From assembly GCA_022266195.1 (NCBI GenBank), contig WHVY01000002.1, positions 11,795,001-11,859,000 of the forward strand: DNA of 64,000 nt. The letters run 5' to 3'. Every line of letters begins with the position of its first letter. The stretch's first letter is position 1. This DNA is from Tetranychus cinnabarinus. Lineage: Eukaryota > Arthropoda > Arachnida > Trombidiformes > Tetranychidae. The position numbers were made by a program, and so were the translations under genes. Positions 24,343 through 36,379 of this stretch are shown here, piece after piece. The notes under the pieces were generated by a model. It ran no database searches, was not told the origin of the DNA, and worked only from the letters and a program-made list of their open reading frames with translations.

Positions 24343-25680
24343 ATGAAGAGAGCTCGCTTAGATCATAATAACCAGAGCCAGAATCGTTCATCTGAGGAAG
24401 AAAGACTCGAGGTTGGAGGAATCAATCTCGGAACGGCTCAATCTGATATTCTGGGGTTGAAATGTATATGTGATTTTTGTTACCAACAAGTGCAATATGG
24501 TGGTTACCTGGACCATGTTAATAGCTGTGATTTTAACCCCATTAATATTGAGAAATGTGCCAATTGTGGAATTCCAAAAAGAAATCACAATTGCAGAGAT
24601 TTTGTGAAAAGTCTAGAAGCTCGAATTCGCGAACTCGATAATAGCAATGTCGAATTAGCCAATCAAATGACAGAGTATGAGAAGCAAAATTCAGTTTTAA
24701 AGGAGGTAAACCAAAGGCTAAGAATGATTAATCAAGCTCAATTGACGATGAAAAATAGCCATTCCGATCATTACAGTTTACCTACAATTGTTTCTCAAAA
24801 TGAAGATTTTAACCAAAGGACTATTCCGACTGGAACTTCAACAGAGATATCCTTAGATCGGTTGAGAGAAAAATTAGAGAGCTGTCCTACTTACGCGCTG
24901 TTCAGACAAGAAATCGGGTATAATGTGGCCACTTATGAACTAGTCTTTCGTTTTTATTTCGATCTAATAGACAAACTAGAAAAAGACACAAATGCCGATG
25001 ATGAGATGGTCATACCTTATTCTGAAGGGAATTTTCGTGTCTTTCGATATGGAGAACGCATTACTGCGAAAGTGTTTCAGCAGATATTCGATGAATCTGA
25101 CAAGTGGAGCAAAAAAATAGATGGAAACAGATATGAATGCTGTTGCGACAACGAAGCATGTAAAAAAGAAAGAATTAGAACGTTAGATAAGCCGTTTATG
25201 ACTTCTCATATATTGGAAAACCATTACGATCTGGAATTCGAATGCGATTGTTTGGAGACACTAAGATACCCGACAATTTTATCTTTGAAAGAACATTGTT
25301 TTGGCAAAAAAAGCAGAATCGTGAAGCCAGATGATGCGCTTCTCGTAAATTTGAATAAAGTCAATAGATACAAAAAAGGGGCGTTCATCGCTTATCATCA
25401 AAATGGCGAAATAATGACTAAAGACCAATTCGAAGAGTTATTGGAGAAAGTTGATGAAAATTTGATAAAGGTAAAAAACCCGAGATTCGAGATTCGGGAA
25501 CCGTCCAAATGGGTACTAAGAAGATTAGCACAGTCCCAAGTACTTGCAACACGAATGGACGTAACATTTGCATGTTTATGTGGGCAAAAATTTTTTGATT
25601 TTGTCAAGTATACAACACACTATCATCACAATGCTAAGTGCACATTTGAAACATTGAAAAATCATATTCGATCTCAATAA
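24343..25680 (+). CDS. orphan intronless protein with zinc-finger-like motifs and coiled coil
   Basis: 445 residues in a single frame with no signal peptide. The N-terminus is basic (MKRARLDH), a possible nuclear signal. Residues 43-62 form a C-x2-C-x11-H-x3-C finger, and residues 72-84 hold a second C-x2-C-x6-H-x-C cluster. A charged coiled coil follows (about 86-130, alternating Leu and Glu/Lys/Gln). The C-terminal half has further Cys/His clusters: CCCDNEAC near 266-273 with H289/H294, CDC at 301-303 with H318/C319, and CLCG at 411-414 with H426/H428/H429 and C433. The finger-plus-coiled-coil order recalls TRAF-type or BED-like adaptors, but I cannot place it in a family. Its single long exon beside multi-exon neighbours could mean retroposition or origin from a lineage-specific family. 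No transposase or RT motif is visible. Confidence 0.75.
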   Translation: MKRARLDHNNQSQNRSSEEERLEVGGINLGTAQSDILGLKCICDFCYQQVQYGGYLDHVNSCDFNPINIEKCANCGIPKRNHNCRDFVKSLEARIRELDNSNVELANQMTEYEKQNSVLKEVNQRLRMINQAQLTMKNSHSDHYSLPTIVSQNEDFNQRTIPTGTSTEISLDRLREKLESCPTYALFRQEIGYNVATYELVFRFYFDLIDKLEKDTNADDEMVIPYSEGNFRVFRYGERITAKVFQQIFDESDKWSKKIDGNRYECCCDNEACKKERIRTLDKPFMTSHILENHYDLEFECDCLETLRYPTILSLKEHCFGKKSRIVKPDDALLVNLNKVNRYKKGAFIAYHQNGEIMTKDQFEELLEKVDENLIKVKNPRFEIREPSKWVLRRLAQSQVLATRMDVTFACLCGQKFFDFVKYTTHYHHNAKCTFETLKNHIRSQ

Positions 25681-26006
25681 AAAAATTTTATAAATCTAAG
25701 ATAATCTTATTTACGTCATTTTCAAATCCATTTAAATTCATTTAGAATCGATGATGCTCTTCCTATAATTTCTCACATGTCAAGCAAAAAATGAGAAAGT
25801 AGTATCATCTTCATCAAGAGTGAAACGTTGTTTGAAGCCTAAAATAAAGTCTAGAGGAGTTAAATGGACGATTTAAGCGTTGTGAAGTTCGCAGATGCAT
25901 TATGAATTTATGATGAGGCCCGTTATTTTAAAATTTAAAATTTGTGAATTTTATATGACAACAATTATATCATTTGTAGCTGATACAGTTTGTATTTGGA
26001 TGTAGT

Positions 26007-29000
26007 TTATGATTCGGATGACTTAATTTTAACATATTTTCGGAGTTCTGAAACGAATTTCTCAATCTTCTCGTCATCGGCTTCATCGACTTTAAATTCA
26101 TGAATAGATTTCAGAACATGTTCACGAATTCGACGAGTTTTATCATCAACTCCACTAAATCCTTCCAATTCTTGAACTTTTCTTGAAGCATCAGCAATTA
26201 TATGATCAGGAAATTGCGCCAATTTGGCGACATGGATTCCAAAACTTTGATCGCATATACCCTTTTCAACTTTATAGAGAAAGACAAGTCCATCGGATGA
26301 AGTTTCAGCTTTGACATTCAGATTACCAATTAAAGGAACTTCTTTGGTCAGTGCTGTGAGCTCATGAAAATGAGTAGCAAAGAAACAATAGGCGTTAATT
26401 TTAGTCGCGATGTACCTAAGAAAAGAGATAAATGGTTTAGAATAAGATCAATCCGAGTCTCAAACATTATTTAAATGTAAATACGTACTCAGATATATGC
26501 CAAGACAAACCAAAACCGTCGTAAGTAGATGTCCCACGACCAAGTTCATCAATTATGATAAGGGAATCCTTAGTGGCCCCCTGTAACGCATAAGAAAAAA
26601 TTAATAAAAGGAATTTCGTTATGTTTTTTTGGCAGCAACATACTCTTAGGATAGAGCTTGTCTCTATCATTTCAGCCATGAAAGTGGAAACACCTTTGAG
26701 TTGATAATCACTTGAACCGACACGAGTCTGAATACCATCAACCAAAGATATGGTGGCAGAATCTGCAGGCACATAAGATCCTATGTGAGCGAGAAGAACG
26801 GCAATTCCAACCGATCGAATGTAAGTTGACTTTCCTCCCATGTTAGGTCCAGTAACAAGATAAAATTTATGATCATTTTCGTCAAGATGAACATCATTAG
26901 GAACATAAATAGAATTAGGTTGAGCCTCCAGGCAAGGATGGCGAACTTGTGAAAGTATTATCTTTCCACTGCCTGAAATAAGAAATGAAGTCAATGCTTG
27001 AAACAAATTTTTTGAATCAAAATCAATCATTCTTATATTACCTTTTGGTAGCAATTCTGGTCGACAAAATTTTTTGCCACTACATGAATAAATAGCGAAA
27101 GAAATGATAACATCGAGTTTAGCTATCAAGTCTCCTAGAGATCTCATTGCTTCACTGTAAGTTGCTGTCGGAATAAAAGATAGAAATGATAGCTTAGGTA
27201 AGAAATCAAAAAATGTCATATCGATGGACAATATGCTTACCTGCAACTTTGATAATTCCCTCAACTAATTCTTTTTGTTGGTTCTCATAAGTAGCCATAA
27301 GGTCAACATATTTAGAGCTCAAATTATCCAATTTATCATTCACGAAACGAATAGCGTCCTTTTTAGCCCTGTCAATGAATCGAATACCTTGCGAGTTTCT
27401 GATACTCTTCTCTTCTTTTTTGGTAACTCTGAAGTTGTATCCAGTTTGTGAATTACGTTCAAGTTTGAGCTTGGCTGGGTCAATATCAAATTTACGACAA
27501 ATAGAAGTAGCTAGGCCATCGGCAGCATCTTCAACTTCTTGCAGGTCTTTATAGATTTTTTCCAATTCTTCATCAAAATCTGCCTTGATCATGGGTTCAC
27601 GGTCTTCATTTAGTCGAGTGAAGTCAACAGTACTTTGAATCAATTTTACAAACTCTTCAAAGTCTTCATTAGATCGTTTCAAAGAATCGACAAATGTTTC
27701 CTTAATCTTTGGATCACCACTTGACTCTAACAGCTCTACTATACTTGGTATACATTTAATGAAGTCATAAACTTTACAGCAATCAAATAAAGCAGCCTTT
27801 TCTTGTTCAAATTTCTTTGATAAGCGAAGCAGGTCAGGAACTCGGCGTAGATTAACATTATTCAAGGTTTTCCTTATATCATCATATTTACGGAAAAAAT
27901 CAACTAGGTCCAATCGCTCCTCTGAAATATTGAAAGAAATATTTAACAGTATTTCAAAATAAAAGATAAAAATTAACAAAACTTACGGATATGATTCAAA
28001 TCAGTTAAAGGTTGCCTGATCCATTGAACTAACAATCTTTGACCAGCTAAGGTTCTACAATTGTTTAATAAATGGTAAACACTGAAATTACTGTTGCTTG
28101 AAGGTTCAGTTCCAGCGATTGTGAATAAATCAAGAGATTTTATGGCAGAAGAATCTAAACGAACAAACGAGACATCGAATTTTTTCATTATGTATCGACC
28201 ATCAACACCTCCAGTAGATAAATTCAAATATTCAATAGCTGCACTCAGAGCAGCAGTTGCCAATTTATGATCTTCTAAATAGTCTGTGAAAAAGATAGAA
28301 AATTACATTCAATTCTATAACAAAACATCAAAACTAAATATTCACCTGTTTTGCCTTTTGAAGCTACAATTTTATTCAACTGGAGTTGTAAAGTTGGATA
28401 ATCTTCCGAGTAACTTTGGGGTTTGGCATCAGTAACAAGAATCTTGTTTAGATCCATAATTTCTTCAAACCTTTTGAAAAAAACAGACGAACGAAATGAC
28501 TTTGGAATAATTACTTCTTTAGGAGCACATTGGACGAGAATCGCCTCAAAAGTAGATAAATATTGGTCATCTTCAAATTGGATGACATTAATAATTCTTT
28601 CCAGTGTATTAATATAAGCAACACCAATGAAGGGAACATCGTTACCAAAAATTTTAACTGAGATTAGACCAGATGAGTTATCGTTAACAGAATAAAGAGT
28701 ATCCTCCAAAGAACCAAGATTACCGGGCGAAGCTTTAACATCGAGTGACCAACTGGCCGATCTAGAATTTTTTTCTTGTTTATAAATTTCAACTCGATAA
28801 TGACGTATCAATAGAAGTTCTTTCAAAATCATCTCTAGCTTATTCATACTCAAAGCTATTGACGGAATACTATCAATATATTTAATGACTGTTTGAGTTT
28901 TCAAGATGTCATTGGCAATGAATAACGCATCAGGTCCATGAATAGTGAAAAAGTCTTTACGATCAAAGAGTCGCACAGTTGTTGGTGATTTTTCAGACAA

Positions 29001-29162
29001 TTTCCGATAGAATACGAGGAAATCCGTTTCATGAGGAACATCTGTAAAAATAAATTAAAACGATGAAAATACAATCGGAAAAAAAGAAAGTCACACGATA
29101 GGTAAAATTGTTTCATCTTTTTTTAACTCACCTAACGCTTGGTCCTCACAATCACCTTCCAT
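26007..29162 (-). CDS. Msh2: DNA mismatch repair protein MSH2
   Basis: Eight GT-AG exons: 29162-29132, 29041-28346, 28283-27987, 27921-27241, 27164-27042, 26972-26644, 26580-26489 and 26415-26007. Together they give 885 residues (human MSH2 is 934). Introns 1-5 are all phase 1. The N-terminal mismatch-binding region opens with FLVFYRKL and TVRLFDRKDFFTIHG. The connector, lever and clamp regions are encoded by exons 2-4. The ATPase has Walker A GPNMGGKST (651-659), the GVSTFMAEM signature, and Walker B IIIDELGRGTSTYDGFG; FATHFHEL and CDQSFGIHVA follow in the last exon. MSH2 pairs with MSH6 (or MSH3) to recognise mismatches in the nucleus. All catalytic motifs are intact, so this is the functional copy; a broken tandem copy lies just upstream. 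The exon 7 donor is placed inside the GAG codon (GA|GTACGT) because this alone keeps the frame into exon 8. Confidence 0.95.
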
Positions 29163-29654
29163 GGTTCATTAATTAATTTCTTGACAAAACAATGAATCTA
29201 ATTTATTTAACTTAATAACAATTGAATGAAACAATAGAGACACAACAGATCAAGGCAAGAAAAACCCTTTAAGCAACTCCAAATGTAAACAGCAAAAGTT
29301 GGCGCTTAAACTGGTTCAGTCACATGTTTTAAACAAAAGAAACCCAAACTTTTGAGAGGCAATTATGAACTTTTTAAAACTCGGATTTAATCATTCTTTA
29401 ATATAAATTACAATAATCTTTCTTTGTATAATAAATTATTTAACCAATTCAAAGAAAAATAAATTGCTGTTTGATCTGCACTGTAAAGGTTTTCAACTTG
29501 ACTCGCACTCAAATAGGCCCATTAGTGGTGCCTTGACTTTGAACATGCTTCTCGTTTAACATCGAAGAGTTTTATTTTATAGACATGATCTGGTCAATCG
29601 AAGAGTGGGTTGAAATCAGTTTAGACATGATTCTTGTGGTTCTTCAAAAAGTGT

Positions 29655-31168
29655 GAAGTTGTTTGAAGCCTACAATAAAGTCTAGAGGAGTTAAATGCAC
29701 GATTTAAGCATTGTGAAGCTTGCAGACAAATTATGAATTTATGATGAGGCACGTTATTATTTTAAAATTTAAAATTTGTGAATTTTATATGATAACAATG
29801 ATAGCATTTTTAGCTGATACAGTTTATATTTGGATGTAGTTTATGATTCGGATGACTTAATTTTAACATATTTTCGGAGTTCTGAAACAAATTTCTCAAT
29901 TTTCTCGTCATCAGCTTCATCGACTTTAAATTCATGAATGGATTTCAGAACATGTTCACGAATTCGGCGAGTTTTATCATCAACTCCACTTTGACATTCA
30001 GATTACCAATTAAAGGAACTTCTTTGGTCAGTGCTGTAAGCTCGTGAAAATGAGTAGCAAAGAAACAATAGGCGTTAATTTTAGTCGCGATGTACCTAAG
30101 AAAAGAGATAAATGGTTTAGAATAAGATCAATCCGAGTCTCACACATTATTTAAATGTAAATACGTACTCAGATATATGCCAAGACAAACCAAAACCGTC
30201 GTAAGTAGATGTCCCACGACCAAGTTCATCAATTATGATAAGAGAATCTTTAGTGGCCCCCTGTAACGCAAAAGAAAAAAATTAAGAAAAGGAATTTCGA
30301 AATGTTTGTTTGGCAGTAACATAATCTTAGGATAGAGCTTGTCTCTATCATTTCAGCCATGAAAGTGGAAACACCTTTAAGTTGATAATCACTTGAACCG
30401 ACACGAGTCTGAATACCATCAACCAAAGATATGGTGGCAGAATCTGCAGGCACATAAGATCCTATGTGAGCGAGAAGAACAGCAATTCCAACCGATCGAA
30501 TATACGTTGACTTTCCTCCCATGTTAGGTCCAGTAACAAGATAAAATTTATGCTCATCTTCGTCAAGATGAACAGCATTAGGAACATAAATAGAATTAGG
30601 TTGAGCCTCCAGGCAAGGATGGCGAACTTGTGAAAGTATTATCTTTCCACTGCCTGAAATGAGAAATGAAGTCAATGCTTGAAACAATATTTTAATCCAA
30701 ATTCGTATATCACCTTTTGGTAGCAATTCCGGTCAATATCAAATTTACGACAAATAGAAGTAGCTAGGCCATCAGCAGCATCTTCAACTTCTTGCAGGTC
30801 TTCATAGATATTTTCCATCTAGATAACTTCTTGACAAAACAATGAATCTAATTTATTTAACTTAATAACAATTGAATGAAACAAAAGAGACACAACAGAT
30901 CAAGGCAAGAAAAACCCTTTAAGCTACTCCAAATGTAAACAGCAAAAGTTGGCGCTTAAACTGGTTCAGTCACATGTTTTAAACAATAGAAACCCAAACT
31001 TTTGAGAGGCAATTATGAACTTTTTAAAACTCGGATTTAATCATTCTTTAATATAAATTACAATAATCTTTCTTTGTATATTAAATTATTTAACCAATTC
31101 AAAGAAAAATAAATTGCTGTTTGATCTGCACTCTAGAGGTTTTCAATTGACTTGCACTCAAATAGAAT
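29655..31168 (-). pseudogene. truncated tandem copy of MSH2 with its 5' flank
   Basis: This segment repeats 25825-29505 in the same order and orientation but is compressed to about 1.5 kb. It retains 3' flank, a partial exon 8, exon 7, exon 6, a scrap of exon 5 fused to a scrap of exon 4, and then directly the region upstream of the MSH2 start. Three deletions are visible. One removes 155 bp of exon 8 (equivalent to 26157-26311, with CT shared at the joint) and breaks frame. One joins exon 5 to mid exon 4 at a shared GGTC. One joins exon 4 to the 5' flank, removing exons 1-3 and the start codon. Exon 6 (about 30313-30652) is still fully open, with Walker A intact and a few substitutions such as D to A and N to D. 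It cannot encode MSH2. It could be transcribed from the copied upstream DNA. Confidence 0.9.
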
Positions 31169-31200
31169 CATTACATTAATTTAATTTTGCTAATGTAATG
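31169..31200. repeat. short perfect inverted repeat at duplication edge
   Basis: CATTACATTA at 31169-31178 and its exact reverse complement TAATGTAATG at 31191-31200, separated by a 12-bp T-rich loop. It begins two or three bases after similarity to the MSH2 5' flank ends, so it marks the right edge of the duplicated segment. Confidence 0.6.
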
Positions 31201-33069
31201 CGACAAATCAATTAGCTTGCAATTTATTCATATTTTTGTATATTTTATAAATGATTGAGCTTCAGTGTATGAAGATTAAAGATACATTTTCACCATAAGT
31301 AGAGGTATCATCAAATAGTAACTCTGAATTAAATTACAGATGAATATTTGATAGCATAAATTAATTTGACATCATCAATGTCCAGTTCTTTAATCACAGT
31401 AAAAAAACTTCCAAGAATAATTAAAGATAGCAAAAGACACAATAATTGTAAATGATCTTTAATCTTGCCGAGTGTTGCTCTCGTGAACCGCAGTCTACTT
31501 TAACGTTAAACTGATAATACAATCACTAGTTACAATTTTGAGGCCTTTTCCCCACAATTTGGTACAGTCAGAGTAAACAAACTAATCTTTCCCTCAATGG
31601 AAAAATTCATTATCTTTCAGATCAACTAATTTACTTCTAATCTTCGACCTGAAGTTTTCCAACCTTTGTATTAATAATTATACAACTTTATGTTGGAACC
31701 TCCGTCAATCTCAATAACATTAAGTAGATCAAAGTATATCTTGTGATGAAAAATGGCGAATAAACTTCGCAACTATGATCGCAACTAAATTTGTTATCTC
31801 AGACCAAAATTGCACAAAAGATTATCTAAAGCTCAAATATTTAGAACGATTTAGACCGTACTTTTGGCAGGGCAACTTCCAGTAATCTCCATTAGTGAAA
31901 CACTGGCATTAAGTTGGGTTTTTCTGGGTTTTTTTGGTTCATGGGTTCTCGATCTTCATTCAACCGAGTCAAGTCAACAACCTTGTTAATGCGAATTGAC
32001 CCTAAATAGAAAAATCGAATTCTTCTTATATTTTTAGGACATTGATTCGATGATTTATACGAAAACAATTTAAAAGTAACTGCGATTGATAATGAAATGT
32101 TTCTATCCATAAGGTGTTTGATCGGGACCGGCTTTTTTCCACCACAACCACCACTTTTTTACCGTCTTTTCACCGTATTGTCCACCACCCAATCTAACAC
32201 ATCCACCAAATCAACCAAATCAAACATCATCACTTTTTAAAGAGACTTTCCTCAACAAAACTGTCCACAATAGAGTAACATCAAAAGCAATTGTCAATTA
32301 ATAGGGAAACGCTAATGGTAAAAATTATTAGTTGCATCGACGAATCATTTGTTAAACAATCGTTTTCAACTAATTCTGAGGCTGACAGTTAATTGTGAGT
32401 TAAGATCTTATTTTGATGTTAGAGATAATCAATGATTTTATTAGTTTGAGCAACTTTGATGAAATACAACTCTTCGCTCAAACTAGATGGCGTAACTTTT
32501 TCGTTTTCGTGAAAAATTTCATTTTCATTGAAACTGGAACGTTTGGTTAACCTTTTTACGTTCAATTGAAAATAATGTCATGATGTAAGAAACAAAAGAG
32601 AAGAAGAAAGAAGTGAAAAGCTCACGACTGGAGATTTCAGTTGAAGAATTGTTTTTATTGTGAATTCACCAAATCGTTTGTTAAAGTGTAAAGTGAACTG
32701 TTTTGATTTTGTTTAAGATTATGGATATTGAAGGTTCGCTTAAGGTAAAGTAACTTCATTCTATGTGTTCAAAGAGTTTGGTTGAATTTTACTGGTAAGT
32801 TTCATATTCTGTTAATTGTTGAACCAAATGTAAACATTAGGAATTGGTAGAGGGAAAGGGAACAAGTTTGTTAGAGTGAGTAAGTGCGAGGGAGAGTTTG
32901 AAGGAGAAAGAGATAGAGAGAGCAAGAGGAAAGAAAAAAGAGTGAAAAATTGTGATCAGCAACATTCACCATTCAACAGTTGGTTTCTATTGCTTAGAAG
33001 TTAATGTTGCTCCAATCCAAATTACTCTGGTATTTTTTCATCCTGTTTTTACCCTCTCTAATTCAACAG
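31201..33069. other. intergenic with relic sequences
   Basis: No supported gene between the MSH2 copy and the transporter. It contains the 41-bp MSH2 exon 4 relic (31939-31979). A purine-rich stretch (about 32865-32945, GAGGGAGAG/GAGAGAG-type) probably lies within the leader or promoter of the SLC36 gene. Confidence 0.5.
31939..31979 (-). pseudogene. older fragment of MSH2 exon 4
   Basis: A 41-bp match to 27589-27629. It encodes VDLTRLNEDREPM where MSH2 has VDFTRLNEDREPM. Six base differences fall in five codons and four of those codons are synonymous, so the piece comes from a copy that diverged while still under coding constraint. Flanking sequence shows no further MSH2 similarity that I can see. 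Confidence 0.6.
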
Positions 33070-33105
33070 TGTACTTCCCGTGACCGCATTCAATGACATT
33101 TCAAG
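32721..33105 (+). promoter_or_regulatory. probable 5' UTR exon, intron and leader of SLC36 gene
   Basis: A plausible donor AAG|GTAAAG follows 32744, and an acceptor ATTCAACAG ends at 33069, giving a spliced leader 36 bp before the ATG at 33106. An upstream ATG at 32721 would open a short frame that stops soon after splicing, so it would act as a uORF rather than an alternative N-terminus. Inferred from splice motifs only. Confidence 0.35.
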
Positions 33106-35170
33106 ATGTCTTCTAGTCAAGATCATCGTTTAAGACTATCGTGTTCCACCAACAGTTCATCAGATGATGGAAATTACGCTGATGGAACGTGTGAAATTAA
33201 TACTCCAACAACCACGACAACTGCCGTTCACGCCATAATACCAGTATCTAACTATAATGGATCTGCTGATGATCCTGTTTTTACTTCGGTTAATTGTATG
33301 AGTCAAGAAGTGGATATAACGGCTTTAAATGTAGATTTTATGCCAGAAAGAAGAATCATTGAGACTCATTCCGAGACTAAACCTTTAATTCACTCTTCCA
33401 ACTTTCCTAGTGATCATGATTCTCCAGCCAATTTGACTTCAAATACTTTAACTTTCATGCAATTAATCAAAGCAAACATTGGTACTGGAATATTGGCCAT
33501 ACCAAATGCTTTTGCTAATTCTGGTCTTATATTGGGTACTGTTGCCCTGCCAATTCTTGGTTTCATCGCAATTCATTGTATGCACTTGTTGGTCAACTCT
33601 CATAACAAAATATGCAATATATTGGGATACAGGGCCTTAGATTACCAAGAAGTAAGTCAACACTTTTACCTTTCCTTCAATTTACGCCAGTTCTGGTTTG
33701 TGTAATTGTTATAAAAGATAAGCTTCATTGAATCCTTTTACTTTTTCTCGCTTTGATAGTGAATTACCTTGCAATCAATGAGTAAAGCTGGAATTCATTA
33801 AAAACTTCAAGGTTCTTTCTCATATTCTATCCCCTCTTTTCGTATTTAAAAAAACACTCCCCTTTTTTCTTTAGACAAACACTGAATTTAAATTTCTCCT
33901 TTCATTTCCGCCCTCTAATTGTCGGTTAATAGTTCCAACAGCTGATTTAACCGATAAATTATACAATCTATTATCAAATTTGGGTATATTACGACAACCT
34001 TTGAACATTGCTTGCATCTATTGAACAATTACACAATTCATTTGACGACAATTGATTAATATTTTCACATTTTTATAACTACCCACTGACAGCTTTTCCT
34101 AATCACTCTTTTTGTTTTTTGTTTTACTTTTTTTATCGTTATTAAAGGTGGCCGAAAAAGCACTACAACTAGGTCCCAGGTGCTTACGAAGTAAAGCGAT
34201 ATGGGCTCGTCGGGCTGTGGTCCTTTTTTTAATCATAACACAGCTAGGATTTTGCTGTGTATACTCTTTGTTTGTTGCTTCAAATTTATCGATTGTTATT
34301 CGTGTCCTGTTTGGCTACCACTTACGTGTTGAACTATTGTTAATCATTGAGCTTCCCGTTATGATTTTATTTAATCTTATTCGAAATTGGAAACATTTAG
34401 CTATTATTTCAACCATTGCTAACATTTTACAAACCAGTGGTCTTATATTTGTTTTTTACGATCTCTGTCAAAATTTACCTCCTATCTCAAGTAGACCTGC
34501 TATCAACGACGTCGAAAAACTTCCTCTTTATTTTGGAATAGCTATTTACGCCTTTGAAGGAATCGGTTTAGTGTTACCTTTGCGAAAAGAGATGAGACAT
34601 CCATCTGCTTTGGGTGGATTCGCTGGTATTCTTAACCTTGGTATGGGCGTAGTGCTATGTCTCTACACAGGAATTGGATTTTTTGGTTTCCTCAAGTACG
34701 GACCTGGAGTCCAGGGCAGTATAACCATGAGCTGGCCTCCGGAAAAAAAATATGCTATTGTTCAGTTAATGTTCACGATAGCCATTTTTCTATCTTATGC
34801 GGTACAATTTTATGTACCAATTAACATTATGTGGCCTTACTTTGCGACTAAATACGAATTGGTTTCTGGTGAAAGGAAAACCATTCTCTTGGATACTGTT
34901 CTTCGAACTTTATTAATATCATTGACATTCCTTATTGCTCGACTTGTACCTGAACTGGATACCGTCATTTCCTTGGTCGGTGCTCTTTCCGGTAGCTGTC
35001 TTGCTTTAATATTTCCACCTCTTATCGACATCATTGTTAATTGGGATAATCCTTTTACAGCCAAATGGACTCTAATTGTAATTAAAGACGCCGTCATTTC
35101 ATTGTTTGGAATCTTAGGTTTTTTCACTGGTACTTATGCAAGTACGCTGCAAATTTTGAAAAAGACATGA
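33106..35170 (+). CDS. SLC36-type proton-coupled amino acid transporter (pathetic/PAT-like)
   Basis: Two exons, 33106-33651 and 34148-35170, with a 496-bp phase-0 intron (GTAAGT donor). Together they encode 522 residues. The first ~110 residues are a polar cytosolic tail rich in Ser/Thr. The transporter core starts at TFMQLIKANIGTGILAIPNA, the typical first helix of the amino acid/auxin permease fold. It continues with the family motifs IHCMHLLV, ALDYQEVAEKAL, LIITQLGFCCVYSLF, IAIYAFEGIGLVLPL and YAVQFYVPINIMWP. About eleven hydrophobic segments are expected. SLC36 proteins move small neutral amino acids with protons across plasma or lysosomal membranes and feed TORC1 growth signalling in insects; the substrate here is not deducible. 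Exon 2 starts at VAEKAL because the frame and family alignment fit only that acceptor. Confidence 0.9.
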
Positions 35171-36379
35171 TGACATTCGGACAATTGCTTCTAAATCTTG
35201 TATTATTTATGTTAAAATTTCTCTCTGTTCATTTTTCTCACCATTCATTGATTCATTCTCTTGCCACAAGATTGTATCAGAATTATTTTTATAACTTGTC
35301 AAATTTCGTTTCTTTTTTAATGCATCATTAAAATTGATTGATTTACAGAAAAATTGTTTTCATCAATGTAAACTTATTTAATTATACTCATTGCTTTCGA
35401 TCTTAGTAATTCATTGCTTTTATAACTATTATACTATAAATAATATTTTATTGGATTATGAAAGATAACAATTGAAATAGGAAGTGAATAGACTTTGAAT
35501 TGTAATTACTTCTGACAATTTTGAATTTTCCAGCAAAATTGACCAATTTAATTGATAATCCAATTGATGACGTTTGATATTCATCAATGAGCTCAATTTA
35601 CTCAAGTGATAGTTATAATTTGTTAATTCAATAGAAATTAGTTCTCATATTTCTCTCTTTAATTATAAAAAAAGAACACCGATTTTGACAATTAACTCAT
35701 TCGAGCCATGTGTGAACCGGATGATTAGCCAATGATAAATTAAAGATTTCACAATCTATACATCAGATTATCTTTTCATTATCAGTATCGAGATGCTGTT
35801 TATTAATATTTAAACTGATTTAGAGTGACATAAATAAACACATGAAAAAACAGACAAAAGTGGAAAAAAAACTGTGGAAAATTCCGATCGCGATAATAAA
35901 AGTGGAAAAGTTTATGTTAGGTTCGGGTTAATGTTTGGTTTGCAGAAAGTTGTTTATGTTCAAACACATGAAGAGTAGTACTAAAGATTAAAAAAGTTAT
36001 ATTTATCATATTAATCGCGAACAAAACGAGCCTAGTAACCAATATTTTGCAATACTCAAACACCTGATGGGATAAAATCTAAAAATAACACTAATAGCTA
36101 TTTGATATTATATGAAATATAGTATAGCTAATATAACTAATATTGAAATTAAAACATTCTGGTACCATCTGAGAAAATATAGCAACATGGAAGCCCTGAA
36201 TAACGTGGATTTCGTGACCAAGAATGTAATGTTTCAATTGTATTCTAACTCAATAATTTTCATTACATTGCTGTATCAATAAACTTCTGATTGTGAAAAC
36301 ATCATGAAACAATTTTAAATTAATTGACAAAATCATAGTTTAATCAAAAGAGTTTTGAATTCCCTTCTACATGAAAGAA
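35171..36379. other. intergenic, no gene seen
   Basis: A+T-rich spacer between convergent genes (SLC36 transporter and ribosomal protein SA). It should hold both 3' UTRs. No additional open frame of interest. Confidence 0.55.
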
